A stretch of DNA of 64,000 bases, taken from positions 87,491 to 151,490 of the forward strand of contig JBBJLW010000005.1 of the NCBI GenBank assembly GCA_037720595.1, read 5' to 3'. The position numbers and the translations under genes were made by a program. The notes below the pieces were generated by a model, which had not been told where the DNA came from, searched no databases, and saw only the letters and a program-made list of their open reading frames with translations. This document shows, one piece after another, positions 43,014 to 54,024 of the stretch (positions are counted from its first letter, which is position 1; the number at the start of each line of letters is the position of its first letter). The stretch is from Gaiellasilicea sp037720595. Lineage in GTDB: Bacteria; Actinomycetota; Thermoleophilia; Gaiellales; Gaiellaceae.

Positions 43014-43759
43014 AGGTTCCGAAGCCAGACGAGCCGGAGACCCTCGAGCGTGAGGAAGGGGTCGACGCGGTCGAGCGTCTGCGCGTGCGGGGCGATCAGG
43101 TCGGCAAGTCCGCCGGTGGCCACCGTTTGTGCTTCGGCGCCGAGTTCTTCACGGATCCTGCCGACGATCCCGTCCACCTGCCCCGCGAAGCCGTAGACGA
43201 GCCCCGACTGAAGCCCTGCGACCGTCGTCTTTCCGATCACGGAGGCGGGGGCGGCGAAGTCGACCTTGACGAGCCGGGCCGCACGCGCGAAGAGGGCCTC
43301 CATCGAGATCTCGATCCCGGGCGCGAGGACGCCGCCGACGTACTCGCCTTCAGCCGAGACGATGTCGAAGTTCGTCGACGTCCCGAAGTCGACGACGATG
43401 GACGGGGCGCCGTAGCGCTCCAGAGCCGCCACCGAGTTGGCGATCCGGTCGGGGCCTACCTCGCGCGGATCGTCGTAGCGAATCGGGATCCCGGTGCGCG
43501 TCCCCGGCCCGACGACGAGCAGCGGCGCCTTCAACCAGCGTTCGGCGACCCGCTCCCACTCCCGCTGGAGCGCGGGCACGGTCGTCGAAAGACAGATTCC
43601 CTCCACATCTTCCAGCTCGAAGAGCGCCGCGAGCGTGACCCCGAGCTCGTCACCGGTGCGGGCCGGGTCGGTCGCGAGCCGAAAGTGCTCGACGAGCTCG
43701 TCGCCCCGGTAGAGGCCGAGCGCGGTCTGCGTATTCCCCACATCGACCGCCAAGAGCAT
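43010..43759 (-). CDS. coaX: Type III pantothenate kinase
   Basis: First step of CoA synthesis. ASKHA-fold enzyme with the phosphate-1 motif LLAVDVGNTQTALGLYRGDE, pantothenate-binding GPDRIANSVAALERYG, phosphate-2 motif IVVDFGTSTNFDIVSAEGEY and GGVLAPGIEISMEALFARAA. The length of 249 fits. It is 10 bp downstream of the DUF2469 gene on the same strand. Confidence 0.96.
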   Translation of the reverse strand: MLLAVDVGNTQTALGLYRGDELVEHFRLATDPARTGDELGVTLAALFELEDVEGICLSTTVPALQREWERVAERWLKAPLLVVGPGTRTGIPIRYDDPREVGPDRIANSVAALERYGAPSIVVDFGTSTNFDIVSAEGEYVGGVLAPGIEISMEALFARAARLVKVDFAAPASVIGKTTVAGLQSGLVYGFAGQVDGIVGRIREELGAEAQTVATGGLADLIAPHAQTLDRVDPFLTLEGLRLVWLRNL

Positions 43760-43769
43760 GATGCGGGGC

Positions 43770-44138
43770 CTAGGCGGAGTCGTCGTCGCGCGCGAGTCGC
43801 TCGCCGATCCGCTCGGCGAGTGCCTCAGCGGTCAGCTTGGGCCCGTCGCCCTCGCCGCGCAGCTCCTCGACGGTCACGTCGCTCGAGGTGTAGACCTCGG
43901 CGCGCGGGATCATTCGCGTCGGCCGGTTCTTGTCCCAGACCCAGACGTCGTCCATGCGGATGTGGAAGAACGGATAGTTGGCCTGCTGCGAGACCTGGAG
44001 GTCGAGCGTGTTGCAGAGGTAGGTCGCGTCGGCGGTGAGAATGCAGTAGCGGAAGAGGCCGAAGACGGCGGTGTACTCGCGCTTCAGCGCCAGCTCGAGC
44101 TCTGCCTCGAACTCGTCCAGGTCGTCGAGATGGGACAT
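43770..44138 (-). CDS. DUF2469 family protein
   Basis: A 122-residue acidic protein: DEFEAELELALKREYTAVFG-LFRYCILTAD-ATYLCNTLDL, HIRMDDVWVWDKNRPTRMIP, then a C-terminal TVEEL and charged helix. The E-x-E-L...REY and DxWVWDxxRPxR blocks match DUF2469, found throughout Actinobacteria and often near rnhB. Function unknown. It is probably cotranscribed with coaX. Confidence 0.85.
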   Translation of the reverse strand: MSHLDDLDEFEAELELALKREYTAVFGLFRYCILTADATYLCNTLDLQVSQQANYPFFHIRMDDVWVWDKNRPTRMIPRAEVYTSSDVTVEELRGEGDGPKLTAEALAERIGERLARDDDSA

Positions 44139-44307
44139 CAGTGACTCTCCCGGTGACGGTTTCGCGCCGATGGCGCGGGAGCTGCAAGCGACGCAAGGAC
44201 GCAGGGAGCGTCCAGGCTGGGTGGCCCGGACTCGACCGAGGACGTAGCAGGGCGCCGCAGATCGCGCGTCAGCGGTGCCCTAACTGTTGGCGGGAGCGTC
44301 ACCTGAG

Positions 44308-44769
44308 TCAGTCTAGCTTCGAGAGAAGCTCCGCCACGGTGCCGCGCCCGAGGACGACGAGCTCCGGGTCCAGCTCGTGGAGCGGCTCGAGGACGAAGCG
44401 CCGCTCATGGAGTCGCGGATGAGGGAGCGTCAAGCCCGGCTCGTCGATCGTCGCATCGCCGTAGAGCAGCAGGTCGAGGTCGATCGCCCGCGGCCCGAAG
44501 CGCGGCCCCTCCCGAACCCGGCCGAGGGCGCGCTCGACCTCGAGGAGCACGTCGAGGAGCTCGCGTGGGGTCAAGTCGGTCTCGAGCCGCGCAGCGCCGT
44601 TCAGGAAGCGCGGCTGGTCGAGATAACCGACCGGATCTGTCTCGCGAAGGCTCGAGACACCCACGATGCGAACCTCCTCGTGCTCGTCCAGCAACGCGAG
44701 CGCCCGCCGCAGTGTCGCCTCCCGCTCGCCAAGGTTCGAGCCGATCCCGATGAACGCCCTCGTTGGCAC
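44308..44769 (-). CDS. folK: 2-amino-4-hydroxy-6-hydroxymethyldihydropteridine pyrophosphokinase
   Basis: Transfers pyrophosphate from ATP to 6-hydroxymethyl-dihydropterin in folate synthesis. It starts TRAFIGIGSNLGEREATLRR, carries ETDPVGYLDQPRFLNGAARL and the signature GPRAIDLDLLLYGD, and ends with LPHPRLHERRFVLEPLHELD. The GTG at 44769 gives 153 residues, normal for HPPK; the upstream open frame lacks similarity. It is separated from folB by a subtilisin-like protease gene on the other strand. Confidence 0.94.
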   Translation of the reverse strand: MPTRAFIGIGSNLGEREATLRRALALLDEHEEVRIVGVSSLRETDPVGYLDQPRFLNGAARLETDLTPRELLDVLLEVERALGRVREGPRFGPRAIDLDLLLYGDATIDEPGLTLPHPRLHERRFVLEPLHELDPELVVLGRGTVAELLSKLD

Positions 44770-44883
44770 GCGCACATCTTCACCTACGTTGTAGCTCGTG
44801 AAGCTTCCCTGCATCGCACTCGCCCGACCGAGCACCAGCAAGGCTTTAGAGATTTCTAAGCTTTCACCACTAAGGTGGCACCG

Positions 44884-46473
44884 ATGAGGAGGCTTGCCGT
44901 ACTCGCCACCGTCGTACTGGCAAGCGGCTGCTTCGCCGGTCACGCGGGCGCCGTCAGCTTCGCGGCCGCGGTGCCGAGAGGTGAGGCGCTCTCTCGGCTC
45001 GCCGCGGCCGACGTCGGGCTCGTGGCGCTGAGCGGAGACCCGCAGGCGACTCGGCTCGTCCGCGCCCGCGGCGGGCGGCTGATCTCGCCTCGACTCCGGA
45101 TCTGGAAGCTCGACGGTGCAGCCGCGGCGCGAATCGTTCCCGAGCTCGATCGTCTGGGCGCGCTCCGCTACGCCGAGCCATCACGCCGCCGCGACTCGCT
45201 CGTGCGGTTCGTCGATCCGCTCTCGAGCCCGAATCTGAGCTATCACCTACCGGCGATCGGCGCAGACCGAGCGGAGCCGCCGGGCGCGGGATTCCCGATC
45301 ACGATCCTGGACAGCGGGATCGACCTCACGCATCCCGACTTCGCCGCTCGGCCGAACACCGTCCTCCTGAACCCGCAGTTCGTCAGCGGACCCAGGGGCG
45401 ACGACTACCACGGAACCGAGGTCGCCTCGGTAGCGGCAGCAGCGGTGAACGGCGTCGGCGCGGAAGGGGTCTACCCCGAAGCGCTCATCCGCATCTTCGA
45501 CGTCCGGGACGACCTCGCCGACGACGCCGTGATCGTGGGGATCGAAGCGGCGATCGCCGCCGGCCCGAGCGTCATCAACCTCAGCCTCGGCGGCCCCGAG
45601 CCGTCGCGATCGCTCTTCGAGGCCACTCTGCGCGCGTTCGCCGCCGGATCGCTCGTCGTCGCGTCGTCAGGCAACGAGCTCGATGTCGGGAATCCGACGC
45701 TCTATCCGGCAGCCTTCCCGCACGTCCTCACCGTCGCCGCCTCGGATCGGGAGAGCCGACCCACCGTCTTCTCCTCGTCCGGGCCGACGGTCGACCTGAC
45801 CGCGCCCGGCGAAAATCTCCCTTTCCAAGATCCACGCGACCCGTCGAACTACTCGTTGATCTCGGGAACGAGCTTCTCAGCGCCCCTTGTCTCGGCCGCG
45901 GCCGCCTGGGTCCGAACGGTGCGCGGCGCGATGTCCGTGAGTCAGCTCGCCGATCTGCTGCGGTTCAGCGCCCGCGACGTGGCCCAGCCCGGCTACGACG
46001 AGCGAACGGGCTACGGCGTACTCGACATCCCGGCCGCGCTCGCGGCGCCGCTGCCGCCGAGGGATCCGCAGGAGCCGAACGACGACGTCTCCCAGGTCGT
46101 CGCCGCCGGCGTCTTCTCCCGAGCCAAGCCGCTCGTCTCGACCCGCTTCGCCGCGATCCTGGACGAGACTGAGGATCCCCGCGACGTCTATCGGGTCTCG
46201 CTTCCGCAAGGTCGCAGCCTGACGGTGCGGGTCACCTCCGACGACGACGTCCGCGTCGCGCTCTTCGGCCCGATCGCGAGGACCGTCGCCGGCACTCGCG
46301 GCCGGCTCGCAACGACCGATCGCGCCGGCAAGCTGCCCGAGACGGTGACCTACACGAACCGAACGGGGCGCCCGCTCGTGCTCTATCTCGACATTGCGCC
46401 GGGCAGGTCGCGGACGATCGCGAACCCGAGCTACCGCGTCGAGCTCACGAGGATCGCGTCCGCACTGCGCTAA
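44884..46473 (+). CDS. Secreted subtilisin-like (S8) serine protease
   Basis: A 529-residue exported protease. The N-terminal signal MRRLAVLATVVLASGCFAGH could be Sec type or lipoprotein type (ASGC is a poor lipobox). A propeptide-like region follows, then the catalytic Asp in ITILDSGIDLTHPDF, His in DYHGTEVASVAAAAVNG and Ser in ISGTSFSAPLVSAAAAWV. The oxyanion Asn is in VASSGNELDVGNP. A C-terminal PPC-like beta domain begins after PQEPNDDVSQVV. The ATG at 44884 has AGGTGG upstream and is preferred to the GTG at 44875. Its 3' end overlaps the convergent folB by 29 bp, and it splits folB from folK. Confidence 0.92.
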   Translation: MRRLAVLATVVLASGCFAGHAGAVSFAAAVPRGEALSRLAAADVGLVALSGDPQATRLVRARGGRLISPRLRIWKLDGAAAARIVPELDRLGALRYAEPSRRRDSLVRFVDPLSSPNLSYHLPAIGADRAEPPGAGFPITILDSGIDLTHPDFAARPNTVLLNPQFVSGPRGDDYHGTEVASVAAAAVNGVGAEGVYPEALIRIFDVRDDLADDAVIVGIEAAIAAGPSVINLSLGGPEPSRSLFEATLRAFAAGSLVVASSGNELDVGNPTLYPAAFPHVLTVAASDRESRPTVFSSSGPTVDLTAPGENLPFQDPRDPSNYSLISGTSFSAPLVSAAAAWVRTVRGAMSVSQLADLLRFSARDVAQPGYDERTGYGVLDIPAALAAPLPPRDPQEPNDDVSQVVAAGVFSRAKPLVSTRFAAILDETEDPRDVYRVSLPQGRSLTVRVTSDDDVRVALFGPIARTVAGTRGRLATTDRAGKLPETVTYTNRTGRPLVLYLDIAPGRSRTIANPSYRVELTRIASALR

Positions 46474-46798
46474 CCGCGGCGAACTCGACCGGGACCTCGA
46501 GCACGACGTCCGGCTTACGCACTCGCACCTCGACCCGCTCGACCGCGAACCGCTCTAGCAGCACATCCGCCAGAGCGGTAGCGAGCGCCTCGAGCAGCCG
46601 GTAAGCGCGACCGTTCGAGATCTCGCGGACGCAGGCGACGACCTCGCGGTAGTCGATCGCGTCCTCGAGTTCGTCCGACGAGCCAGCCTCGCCGACCTCG
46701 AGTTCGACGTCGAAGAGGAAGCGCTGGCCGTCACGACGCTCGTGCTCGAGCACGCCATGGAAACCGTGCAGCTCGATTCCTTGGAGCTCGATCTTCAT
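46445..46798 (-). CDS. folB: Dihydroneopterin aldolase
   Basis: Converts 7,8-dihydroneopterin to 6-hydroxymethyl-dihydropterin. IELQGIELHGFHGVLEHERR carries the conserved G-x-H-G-V and Glu residues, then DAIDYREVVACVREI and the C-terminal VEVRVRKPDVVLEVPVE. 117 residues, typical. The ATG overlaps the folP stop, so the two are coupled. Confidence 0.95.
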   Translation of the reverse strand: MKIELQGIELHGFHGVLEHERRDGQRFLFDVELEVGEAGSSDELEDAIDYREVVACVREISNGRAYRLLEALATALADVLLERFAVERVEVRVRKPDVVLEVPVEFAAVSAVRTRSS

Positions 46799-47613
46799 GC
46801 TGAGACCGCCGCCGCAGCCGCCAGCGCCTCGACGTGCTCGCGCACGTCGTGGACGCGGAAGATCGAGGCGCCGCGCTCGAACGCTGCCACCGCGGCCCCG
46901 ACTGATGCGGCCACGGAGCCTGTTCTCGCCCGGTCGTCCCCGAGGAGCTTCCCGAGCACGCTCTTGCGCGACAGCCCGATGAGCACGGGCCTCCCGAGCG
47001 CAACCAGGAGATCGAGCCGCCGGACGAGCTCGAGGTTGTGCTCGATCGTCTTGCCGAAGCCGATTCCCGGATCCAGGCAGATCCGATCCTCCCGCACGCC
47101 GGCCGCGACCGCGACCTCGAGGCGCTCCTCGAGAAAGGCCGCGACCTCGGCGGCCACGTCGCCGTACTGCGGATTGCGCTGCATCGTCCGCGGCTTCCCC
47201 TGCATGTGCATCAGGCAGAGGTAGGCATCTGACGCGGCAATCACATCCGCAAGCTCCGGGTCGCCGCGTAGCGCGGTCACGTCGTTGACGAGCTCCGCGC
47301 CGAGTTCGACCGCGCGACGCGCTACTTCCGCTTTGGCGGTGTCGATCGAGACCGGAATCCCCTCGAGCCGTTCGAGCACCGGCACCACGCGGCGCAGCTC
47401 CTCCTCGAGCGAGACGGAGCCCGCGCCCGGTCGGGTCGACTCGCCGCCGACGTCCACGATCGCGGCGCCGTCGGCGATCATCTGCCGAGCAGCCGCGGCC
47501 GCCGTTTCCGGACTGAGGTGACGGCCGCCGTCGGAGAAGCTGTCGGGGGTCACGTTGACGATCCCCATCACCGAAGGTCGCCGCAAACGTTCCTCCAGGG
47601 GCGGACGTCTCAT
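46795..47613 (-). CDS. folP: Dihydropteroate synthase
   Basis: Condenses pterin pyrophosphate with p-aminobenzoate. Signatures are VMGIVNVTPDSFSDGGRHLS, VDVGGESTRPGAG, VSIDTAKAEVARRAVELGA, LMHMQGKPRTMQRNPQYGDV, LDPGIGFGKTIEHNLELVRR and PVLIGLSRKSVLGKLL. The ATG at 47613 gives 272 residues. It starts only six bases from the divergent DUF4129 gene. Confidence 0.96.
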   Translation of the reverse strand: MRRPPLEERLRRPSVMGIVNVTPDSFSDGGRHLSPETAAAAARQMIADGAAIVDVGGESTRPGAGSVSLEEELRRVVPVLERLEGIPVSIDTAKAEVARRAVELGAELVNDVTALRGDPELADVIAASDAYLCLMHMQGKPRTMQRNPQYGDVAAEVAAFLEERLEVAVAAGVREDRICLDPGIGFGKTIEHNLELVRRLDLLVALGRPVLIGLSRKSVLGKLLGDDRARTGSVAASVGAAVAAFERGASIFRVHDVREHVEALAAAAAVSA

Positions 47614-47619
47614 AGTGGA

Positions 47620-48561
47620 ATGGACAGTAGCCCCCAATCGAATCGAGGCTCGGCGCGCGGCACCCTTCTGACGGTTCTCGGCGTCGTCGCGGCGCTCGCG
47701 ATCGTGGCTGTTGCGGCCCGCGGCGATACGCCGATCGGCCAGGCGGGAACCCGACGACCGGCGGACGGCCTGCTCGACGTACTGTTGAGCCTCTTCCTGC
47801 TGCTGATGGCGTTCGGGGTCCTGCTTTTCTGCTATCTGCTCTTGCTCCGCAAAGACGCGATCGCCCAGCAGCGGATTCTCGGGAAGAGCAAGCGAAACCG
47901 CTTCGTCAGCCTAATCGTCCTCGGCGCGTTCCTGATCGCGCTCTTCTTCGTCGTCCGCTACCGCGCCGAGAACCCGGGCGGGATCCGCATTCCTACGATC
48001 GAGCGGCCGCCGGGCGCAGGAGAGACGACCGACGGGGGAGGCGGCGGCCGCTACGCGCCCGAATTCGCCTGGATCCCGGTGCTGATCGTCCTCGTACTCG
48101 CCCTCGGCGGGTTCGCCGCCGCCTGGTGGTCCGCGAAGGTGCGCAAGCGGGCGCGCGGTCTCGACGAGACCTCGTTCGCAGAGGCGCTCGCCGACGTGCT
48201 CGAGGAGACGCTCGACGACCTACGCGCCGAGCGCGATCCACGACGCGCCGTGATCGCCGCCTACGCCCGGCTCGAGCGCGCGGTCGCGGCCCACGGGCTA
48301 CCCCGGCGTCCAGCCGAGGCGCCGCTGGAGTATCTGGCGCGGATGCTCGGCGAGCTGTCGGTGAGCCGGCCGGCGGTGCGGCGGCTCACGCTGCTCTTCG
48401 AACGGGCAAAGTTCTCCCAGCATGAGGTCGGAGTCGAAATGAAGGAGCAGGCGATCGCAGCGCTCCAGCAGGTGCAGGAGGAGTTGCGCGCGGCGGAGCT
48501 CGCGGCGCGGATCGAGCGGGCTGCGGCCGTCGAAGCCGCGCGCGAGCGGGCTACCTGGTGA
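47620..48561 (+). CDS. DUF4129-domain membrane protein
   Basis: A 313-residue protein with three or four hydrophobic segments (TLLTVLGVVAALAIVAVAA, LLDVLLSLFLLLMAFGVLLF, FVSLIVLGAFLIALFFVVRY, IPVLIVLVLALGGFAAAWW) and a cytoplasmic DUF4129 domain: RDPRRAVIAAYARLERAVAA and PAEAPLEYLARMLGELSVSR. DUF4129 proteins accompany MoxR and DUF58 partners in Actinobacteria. It is the first gene of a five-gene plus-strand operon. The start is six bases from folP, so its promoter must lie within the folP gene. Confidence 0.88.
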   Translation: MDSSPQSNRGSARGTLLTVLGVVAALAIVAVAARGDTPIGQAGTRRPADGLLDVLLSLFLLLMAFGVLLFCYLLLLRKDAIAQQRILGKSKRNRFVSLIVLGAFLIALFFVVRYRAENPGGIRIPTIERPPGAGETTDGGGGGRYAPEFAWIPVLIVLVLALGGFAAAWWSAKVRKRARGLDETSFAEALADVLEETLDDLRAERDPRRAVIAAYARLERAVAAHGLPRRPAEAPLEYLARMLGELSVSRPAVRRLTLLFERAKFSQHEVGVEMKEQAIAALQQVQEELRAAELAARIERAAAVEAARERATW

Positions 48562-48565
48562 TGCA

Positions 48566-49084
48566 ATGATCCGGCGGATCCGCAGCTTGGCGCCGATCCC
48601 GCTGCTCGCGACCGGCGCGACGATCGCCGCAGCACTCCTCGTTCCGGGCCGCGCCGAGCTCGTGTTCCACATCTACCTCTTGGCCCTCGCCTCGCTCGCT
48701 CTCGGCTACCTCGTCGGCGTGCTCCGGCGCTCGCACCCGGTCGCCGCGGCGTCGCCCTTCGACCTCGGCTTGCGCACCCGCAACCGCGACGACCTCGTCC
48801 TGCCGGAGCTCGCCCGGCTCGAGCGCGAGGTGACGCTCTCGACGACCACGGCGTTCGACCTGCACTTCCGGCTGCGGCCGGTGCTGCGACGGGTCGCGGC
48901 GCGGACGCTGGCCTCCCGCCGCGGCGTCGATCTCGAGCGGAGCCCCGAGACCGCACAGACTCTTCTCGGCGAGGCGCTCTGGGAGCTCGTCCGGCCCGAC
49001 CGCGAGCCGCCGCGGGATCGCGCCGCTCCCGGCCTCGAGCTGGCCTCGCTGGGGGCCATGGTCGATGCCCTGGAGGCGCTCTAG
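48566..49084 (+). CDS. Small membrane protein of the MoxR/DUF58 operon
   Basis: A 172-residue protein with two N-terminal hydrophobic helices (LAPIPLLATGATIAAALLVP and FHIYLLALASLALGYLVGVL) and a soluble, Arg/Glu-rich C-terminal half (LVLPELARLEREVTLSTTTA, GEALWELVRPDREPPRDRAA). No named family was recognised. Gaps of four and two bases to its neighbours place it firmly in the operon. Confidence 0.75.
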   Translation: MIRRIRSLAPIPLLATGATIAAALLVPGRAELVFHIYLLALASLALGYLVGVLRRSHPVAAASPFDLGLRTRNRDDLVLPELARLEREVTLSTTTAFDLHFRLRPVLRRVAARTLASRRGVDLERSPETAQTLLGEALWELVRPDREPPRDRAAPGLELASLGAMVDALEAL

Positions 49085-49086
49085 CA

Positions 49087-50058
49087 ATGGTGCCGCTCGC
49101 CCAGGTACAGGAGACCTCCACGCGGATCCTCGACGAGGTCGAGCGGGCAGTGATCGGCAAGCGTGACGCGCTCGAGCTCGTGCTGATGGGCCTCCTCGCC
49201 GACGGCCACGTGCTGCTCGAGGACTACCCAGGGCTTGCGAAGACGCTGGCCGCACGCTCGTTCGCGCAAGTGACGAGCATCGGCTTCTCGCGGATCCAGT
49301 TCACGCCAGACCTGATGCCGGCCGACGTGACGGGCTCCTCGATCTGGAACCAGCGGGACGGCGACTTCGAGTTTCGGCCGGGTCCGATCTTCACGAACCT
49401 CCTCCTCGCCGACGAGATCAACCGCGCCCCGCCGAAGACGCAGGCGGCGCTGCTCGAGTCGATGCAGGAGCGCCAGGTGACGATCGAGGGCACGACGCAC
49501 CTGCTCGCCCGCCCGTTCCTCGTGCTCGCCACGCAGAACCCGATCGAATACGAGGGCACCTATCCCCTGCCCGAGGCGCAGCTCGACCGATTCCTCTTGA
49601 GAGTCGGGTTCGGCTACCCGGATGCGGACGCCGAGTGGGAGGTGCTGGAGCGCCGGCTCGAGCGCGGCGAGGACGAAGTCGAGCTGCGGCCGGTGATCGA
49701 CGGGCCGACGCTCGTCGAGCTGCAGCGCTCGCTCGAGCAGGTGCATGTCGGCGCGAGCGTCGGCCGCTACATGATCGAACTCGTGGCGGCGACGCGGACG
49801 AGCGGCTCGACGGCCGTCGGGGCGAGCCCGCGCGGCAGTCTCGCGCTGTTGAAGCTCGCGCGCGCGCGGGCCGCCCTCCGGGGGCGCGACTTCGTCACGC
49901 CGGACGACGTCAAGGCGATCGCGGTGCCGGCGCTCGCGCACCGGCTGATGCTGAAGCCGGAGCTCTGGGTGCAGCGACTCTCGGCCGACGACGTCGTCCG
50001 CGACCTGCTCGAGTCGGTGCCGACTCCGGTCGCCGAAGAGCCTACGCCGGCCGAATGA
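49087..50058 (+). CDS. MoxR-family AAA+ ATPase
   Basis: A 323-residue ATPase that likely works as a chaperone with the DUF58 protein. Walker A is in HVLLEDYPGLAKTLAARSFA (the usual PGxGKT appears as PGLAKT). Walker B is in LLLADEINRAPPKTQAALLE, sensor 1 in VLATQNPIEYEGTYPLPEAQ, and the arginine-finger region in LDRFLLRVGFGYP. The stop overlaps the DUF58 ATG. The order DUF4129-small protein-MoxR-DUF58 is widely conserved in Actinobacteria. Confidence 0.94.
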   Translation: MVPLAQVQETSTRILDEVERAVIGKRDALELVLMGLLADGHVLLEDYPGLAKTLAARSFAQVTSIGFSRIQFTPDLMPADVTGSSIWNQRDGDFEFRPGPIFTNLLLADEINRAPPKTQAALLESMQERQVTIEGTTHLLARPFLVLATQNPIEYEGTYPLPEAQLDRFLLRVGFGYPDADAEWEVLERRLERGEDEVELRPVIDGPTLVELQRSLEQVHVGASVGRYMIELVAATRTSGSTAVGASPRGSLALLKLARARAALRGRDFVTPDDVKAIAVPALAHRLMLKPELWVQRLSADDVVRDLLESVPTPVAEEPTPAE

Positions 50059-51338
50059 GGCGCTCCGCCTCGCCGCGAGTCACGGCGTACGCCGTCCTCG
50101 CGGCCGCCGGCCTTGTTGGGGCGTTGGCTGCGCGACGGCCCGAGCTCGCAGTCCTGGCGGCGCCGTTCGCAGTGACGCTCGCGCTCGGCCTGCGCCTTGA
50201 CCGCGAGCCGCAGGTCGGGATCTGGCTCTCGCTCGACCGAGATCGCGCCCTCGAGCGTGAGGAGCTCCAGCTCGAGCTCGAGCTCAACTCCGACGCGCCG
50301 GTCGAGCGACTGGAGCTCCTGCTCGTCGTTCCCGAGGGTCTAGAGCTCGTCGAAGGCGAGAACCCGACCGCGATCCGGCTCGGGCGCAACGACGAGCGCA
50401 CGATCGCGCTGACGTTCCGCTGCCTGCGCTGGGGCAACTACGACCTGGGCGAGATCAGGCTGCGCGCCCGTGACCGCTTTGGCCTCCTCGTCTGGGAGCA
50501 GACCGTCGATCGGAAGCGGCCGCTTCGGGTCTATCCTCATCCTGAGACGCTGCGCCGGCTCGTGCCGCCGATGGCGACTCAGCCCTCCACGGGGAACGAG
50601 GTCGCGCGGCAGAAGGGTGACGGGCTCGAGTTCGCCGATCTCCGTACGTTCGCACCCGGCGATCGCGTCCGCTCGATCAACTGGCGGGCGAGCGCGCGCC
50701 GCGCCGGTACGGGCGAGCTCGTCGTCAATGACCGCCATCCAGAGCGGAATACCGACGTGATTCTGTTCCTGGACAGCTTCGCGGAAGCCCGTGACGCCGA
50801 GCGCTCGACCCTCGATCTCGCCGTGCGCGCCGCCTCGACGCTCGCTTCTCGGTATCTCGAACGGCGCGACCGCGTCGGGATCGTCTCGTTCGGGGGGATC
50901 CTGCGCTGGCTCGTCCCAGGAATGGGCGTCGCGCAGCGCTACCGGATCGTCGACTCGCTGCTCGAGACGGAGATCGTCTTCAACTACGCGTGGAAGGACG
51001 TCTCGATCATCCCCTCCCGGACGCTGCCGCCGCAGGCGCTGGTGCTCGCCGTGACACCGCTCCTCGACGAGCGCTCGGTGGCAGCGCTGCTCGACCTGCG
51101 GGCTCGCGGCTACGACCTCGCAGTCGTCGAGGTCTCGCCCGTGCCGTTCGTTCAACCCGGCGAGAGTGAGGCAGACCGGCTCGCATACCGCCTCTGGCTG
51201 CTGCACCGGCAGGAGCTGCGCTCGCGGTACGAGCGGCTCGGGGTCGCGGTTGCGAGCTGGGACGGCGAGGCACCGCTCGATGCGGCGCTCGAGGGGGTGA
51301 GGGCGTTCCGGCGACACGCGCGGCTCGCGCGCGCCTAG
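50055..51338 (+). CDS. DUF58-domain protein
   Basis: A 427-residue protein with an N-terminal membrane pair (VTAYAVLAAAGLVGALAA, AVLAAPFAVTLALGLRL), a beta-rich domain, the DUF58 signature GDGLEFADLRTFAPGDRVRS-INWRASAR, and a von-Willebrand-A-like core (NTDVILFLDSFAEA). The ATG at 50055 overlaps the moxR stop; the longer open frame lies antisense-like within moxR. Partner of MoxR; function in envelope biogenesis or stress is inferred for the family. Confidence 0.93.
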   Translation: MRRSASPRVTAYAVLAAAGLVGALAARRPELAVLAAPFAVTLALGLRLDREPQVGIWLSLDRDRALEREELQLELELNSDAPVERLELLLVVPEGLELVEGENPTAIRLGRNDERTIALTFRCLRWGNYDLGEIRLRARDRFGLLVWEQTVDRKRPLRVYPHPETLRRLVPPMATQPSTGNEVARQKGDGLEFADLRTFAPGDRVRSINWRASARRAGTGELVVNDRHPERNTDVILFLDSFAEARDAERSTLDLAVRAASTLASRYLERRDRVGIVSFGGILRWLVPGMGVAQRYRIVDSLLETEIVFNYAWKDVSIIPSRTLPPQALVLAVTPLLDERSVAALLDLRARGYDLAVVEVSPVPFVQPGESEADRLAYRLWLLHRQELRSRYERLGVAVASWDGEAPLDAALEGVRAFRRHARLARA

Positions 51339-51391
51339 GCGCGGCGGCCGGATCGGTCGCCCTCCTCGGGGCGGTCGCCGGCTGGCTGGCG

Positions 51392-51841
51392 TTGAACGCC
51401 GAGCAGGTCGGTCTGCGAAGCGGCAACGCGACGGCCGGCGTGCTCGCCGTGCTCGTGCTCGCCGGCGGGCTCCTCCTACGAATCCCCGCGTCTGTGCCGA
51501 CCGCGATCGTGCTCGTCGGCATCGAGTACGCGGCGACGCTCGCCGTCGAGGACAGTGCGCTCGACGCTCGCGCGCCCGTCTACGCCGCAGCACTCTTCGC
51601 CGCCGCCGAGCTCGGCTACTGGTCGCTCGAGTTGCGCGACGCGGTCGCCGACGAGGCGGGGTCGTACCTGCGTCGGCTGGGTCTCCTGGCCGGCCTGACG
51701 CTCGGCGCGCTCGCGCTCAGCCAACTGCTGCTGGCGCTCGTCGACGTCAGCGAGCGGGGCGGAATCGCGATCGAGGCCGTCGGCGTTGTCGCAGCAGTAA
51801 CCGCGCTAGCCATCGTCGCCCTCTCCGCCCGCCGCACGTAG
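51392..51841 (+). CDS. Small polytopic membrane protein at the end of the MoxR/DUF58 operon
   Basis: The 149 residues contain about four hydrophobic helices (AGVLAVLVLAGGLLLRI, PTAIVLVGIEYAATLAV, LGLLAGLTLGALALSQLLLAL and IEAVGVVAAVTALAIVAL). The TTG at 51392 is the first usable start, but in-frame sequence before it already encodes a hydrophobic segment (GSVALLGAVAGWLALN). The true start may therefore be a rare codon further upstream, inside or just after the DUF58 gene. No family recognised. Confidence 0.6.
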   Translation: MNAEQVGLRSGNATAGVLAVLVLAGGLLLRIPASVPTAIVLVGIEYAATLAVEDSALDARAPVYAAALFAAAELGYWSLELRDAVADEAGSYLRRLGLLAGLTLGALALSQLLLALVDVSERGGIAIEAVGVVAAVTALAIVALSARRT

Positions 51842-51851
51842 CCATCGCGAG

Positions 51852-51989
51852 GGACATGTCCGGGCTTTGACCCCGGCCGTGCGCCTTTCGGACAGGCTCG
51901 TTGGTGCTCAAACAGCTCAATGCGCGCGCGGGCGATCGCTGAGCCATGTCCGCCCCGGACACGTTAGGGGTCAAAGCCCGGACGTGTCC
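51852..51989. repeat. Imperfect 23-bp inverted repeat between convergent genes
   Basis: The 51852-51874 arm (core GTCCGGGCTTTGACCCC) and the 51967-51989 arm (core GGGGTCAAAGCCCGGAC) match at 22 of 23 positions in inverted orientation. A related GTCCG sequence with a further GGACAC lies between. It sits between the convergent DUF58-operon end and ftsH, where a bidirectional terminator would be useful, but arm length and spacing look more like a dispersed extragenic element. Confidence 0.7.
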
Positions 51990-52071
51990 GTTCGAGCCAT
52001 GCCCGCGGGCGAGCGCCTCTCGAAACCATCCGCCCGCCCGCCGTGTCGCGCGGCGAGAAGCGGGCGGCGAG

Positions 52072-54024
<1,953 letters not shown>

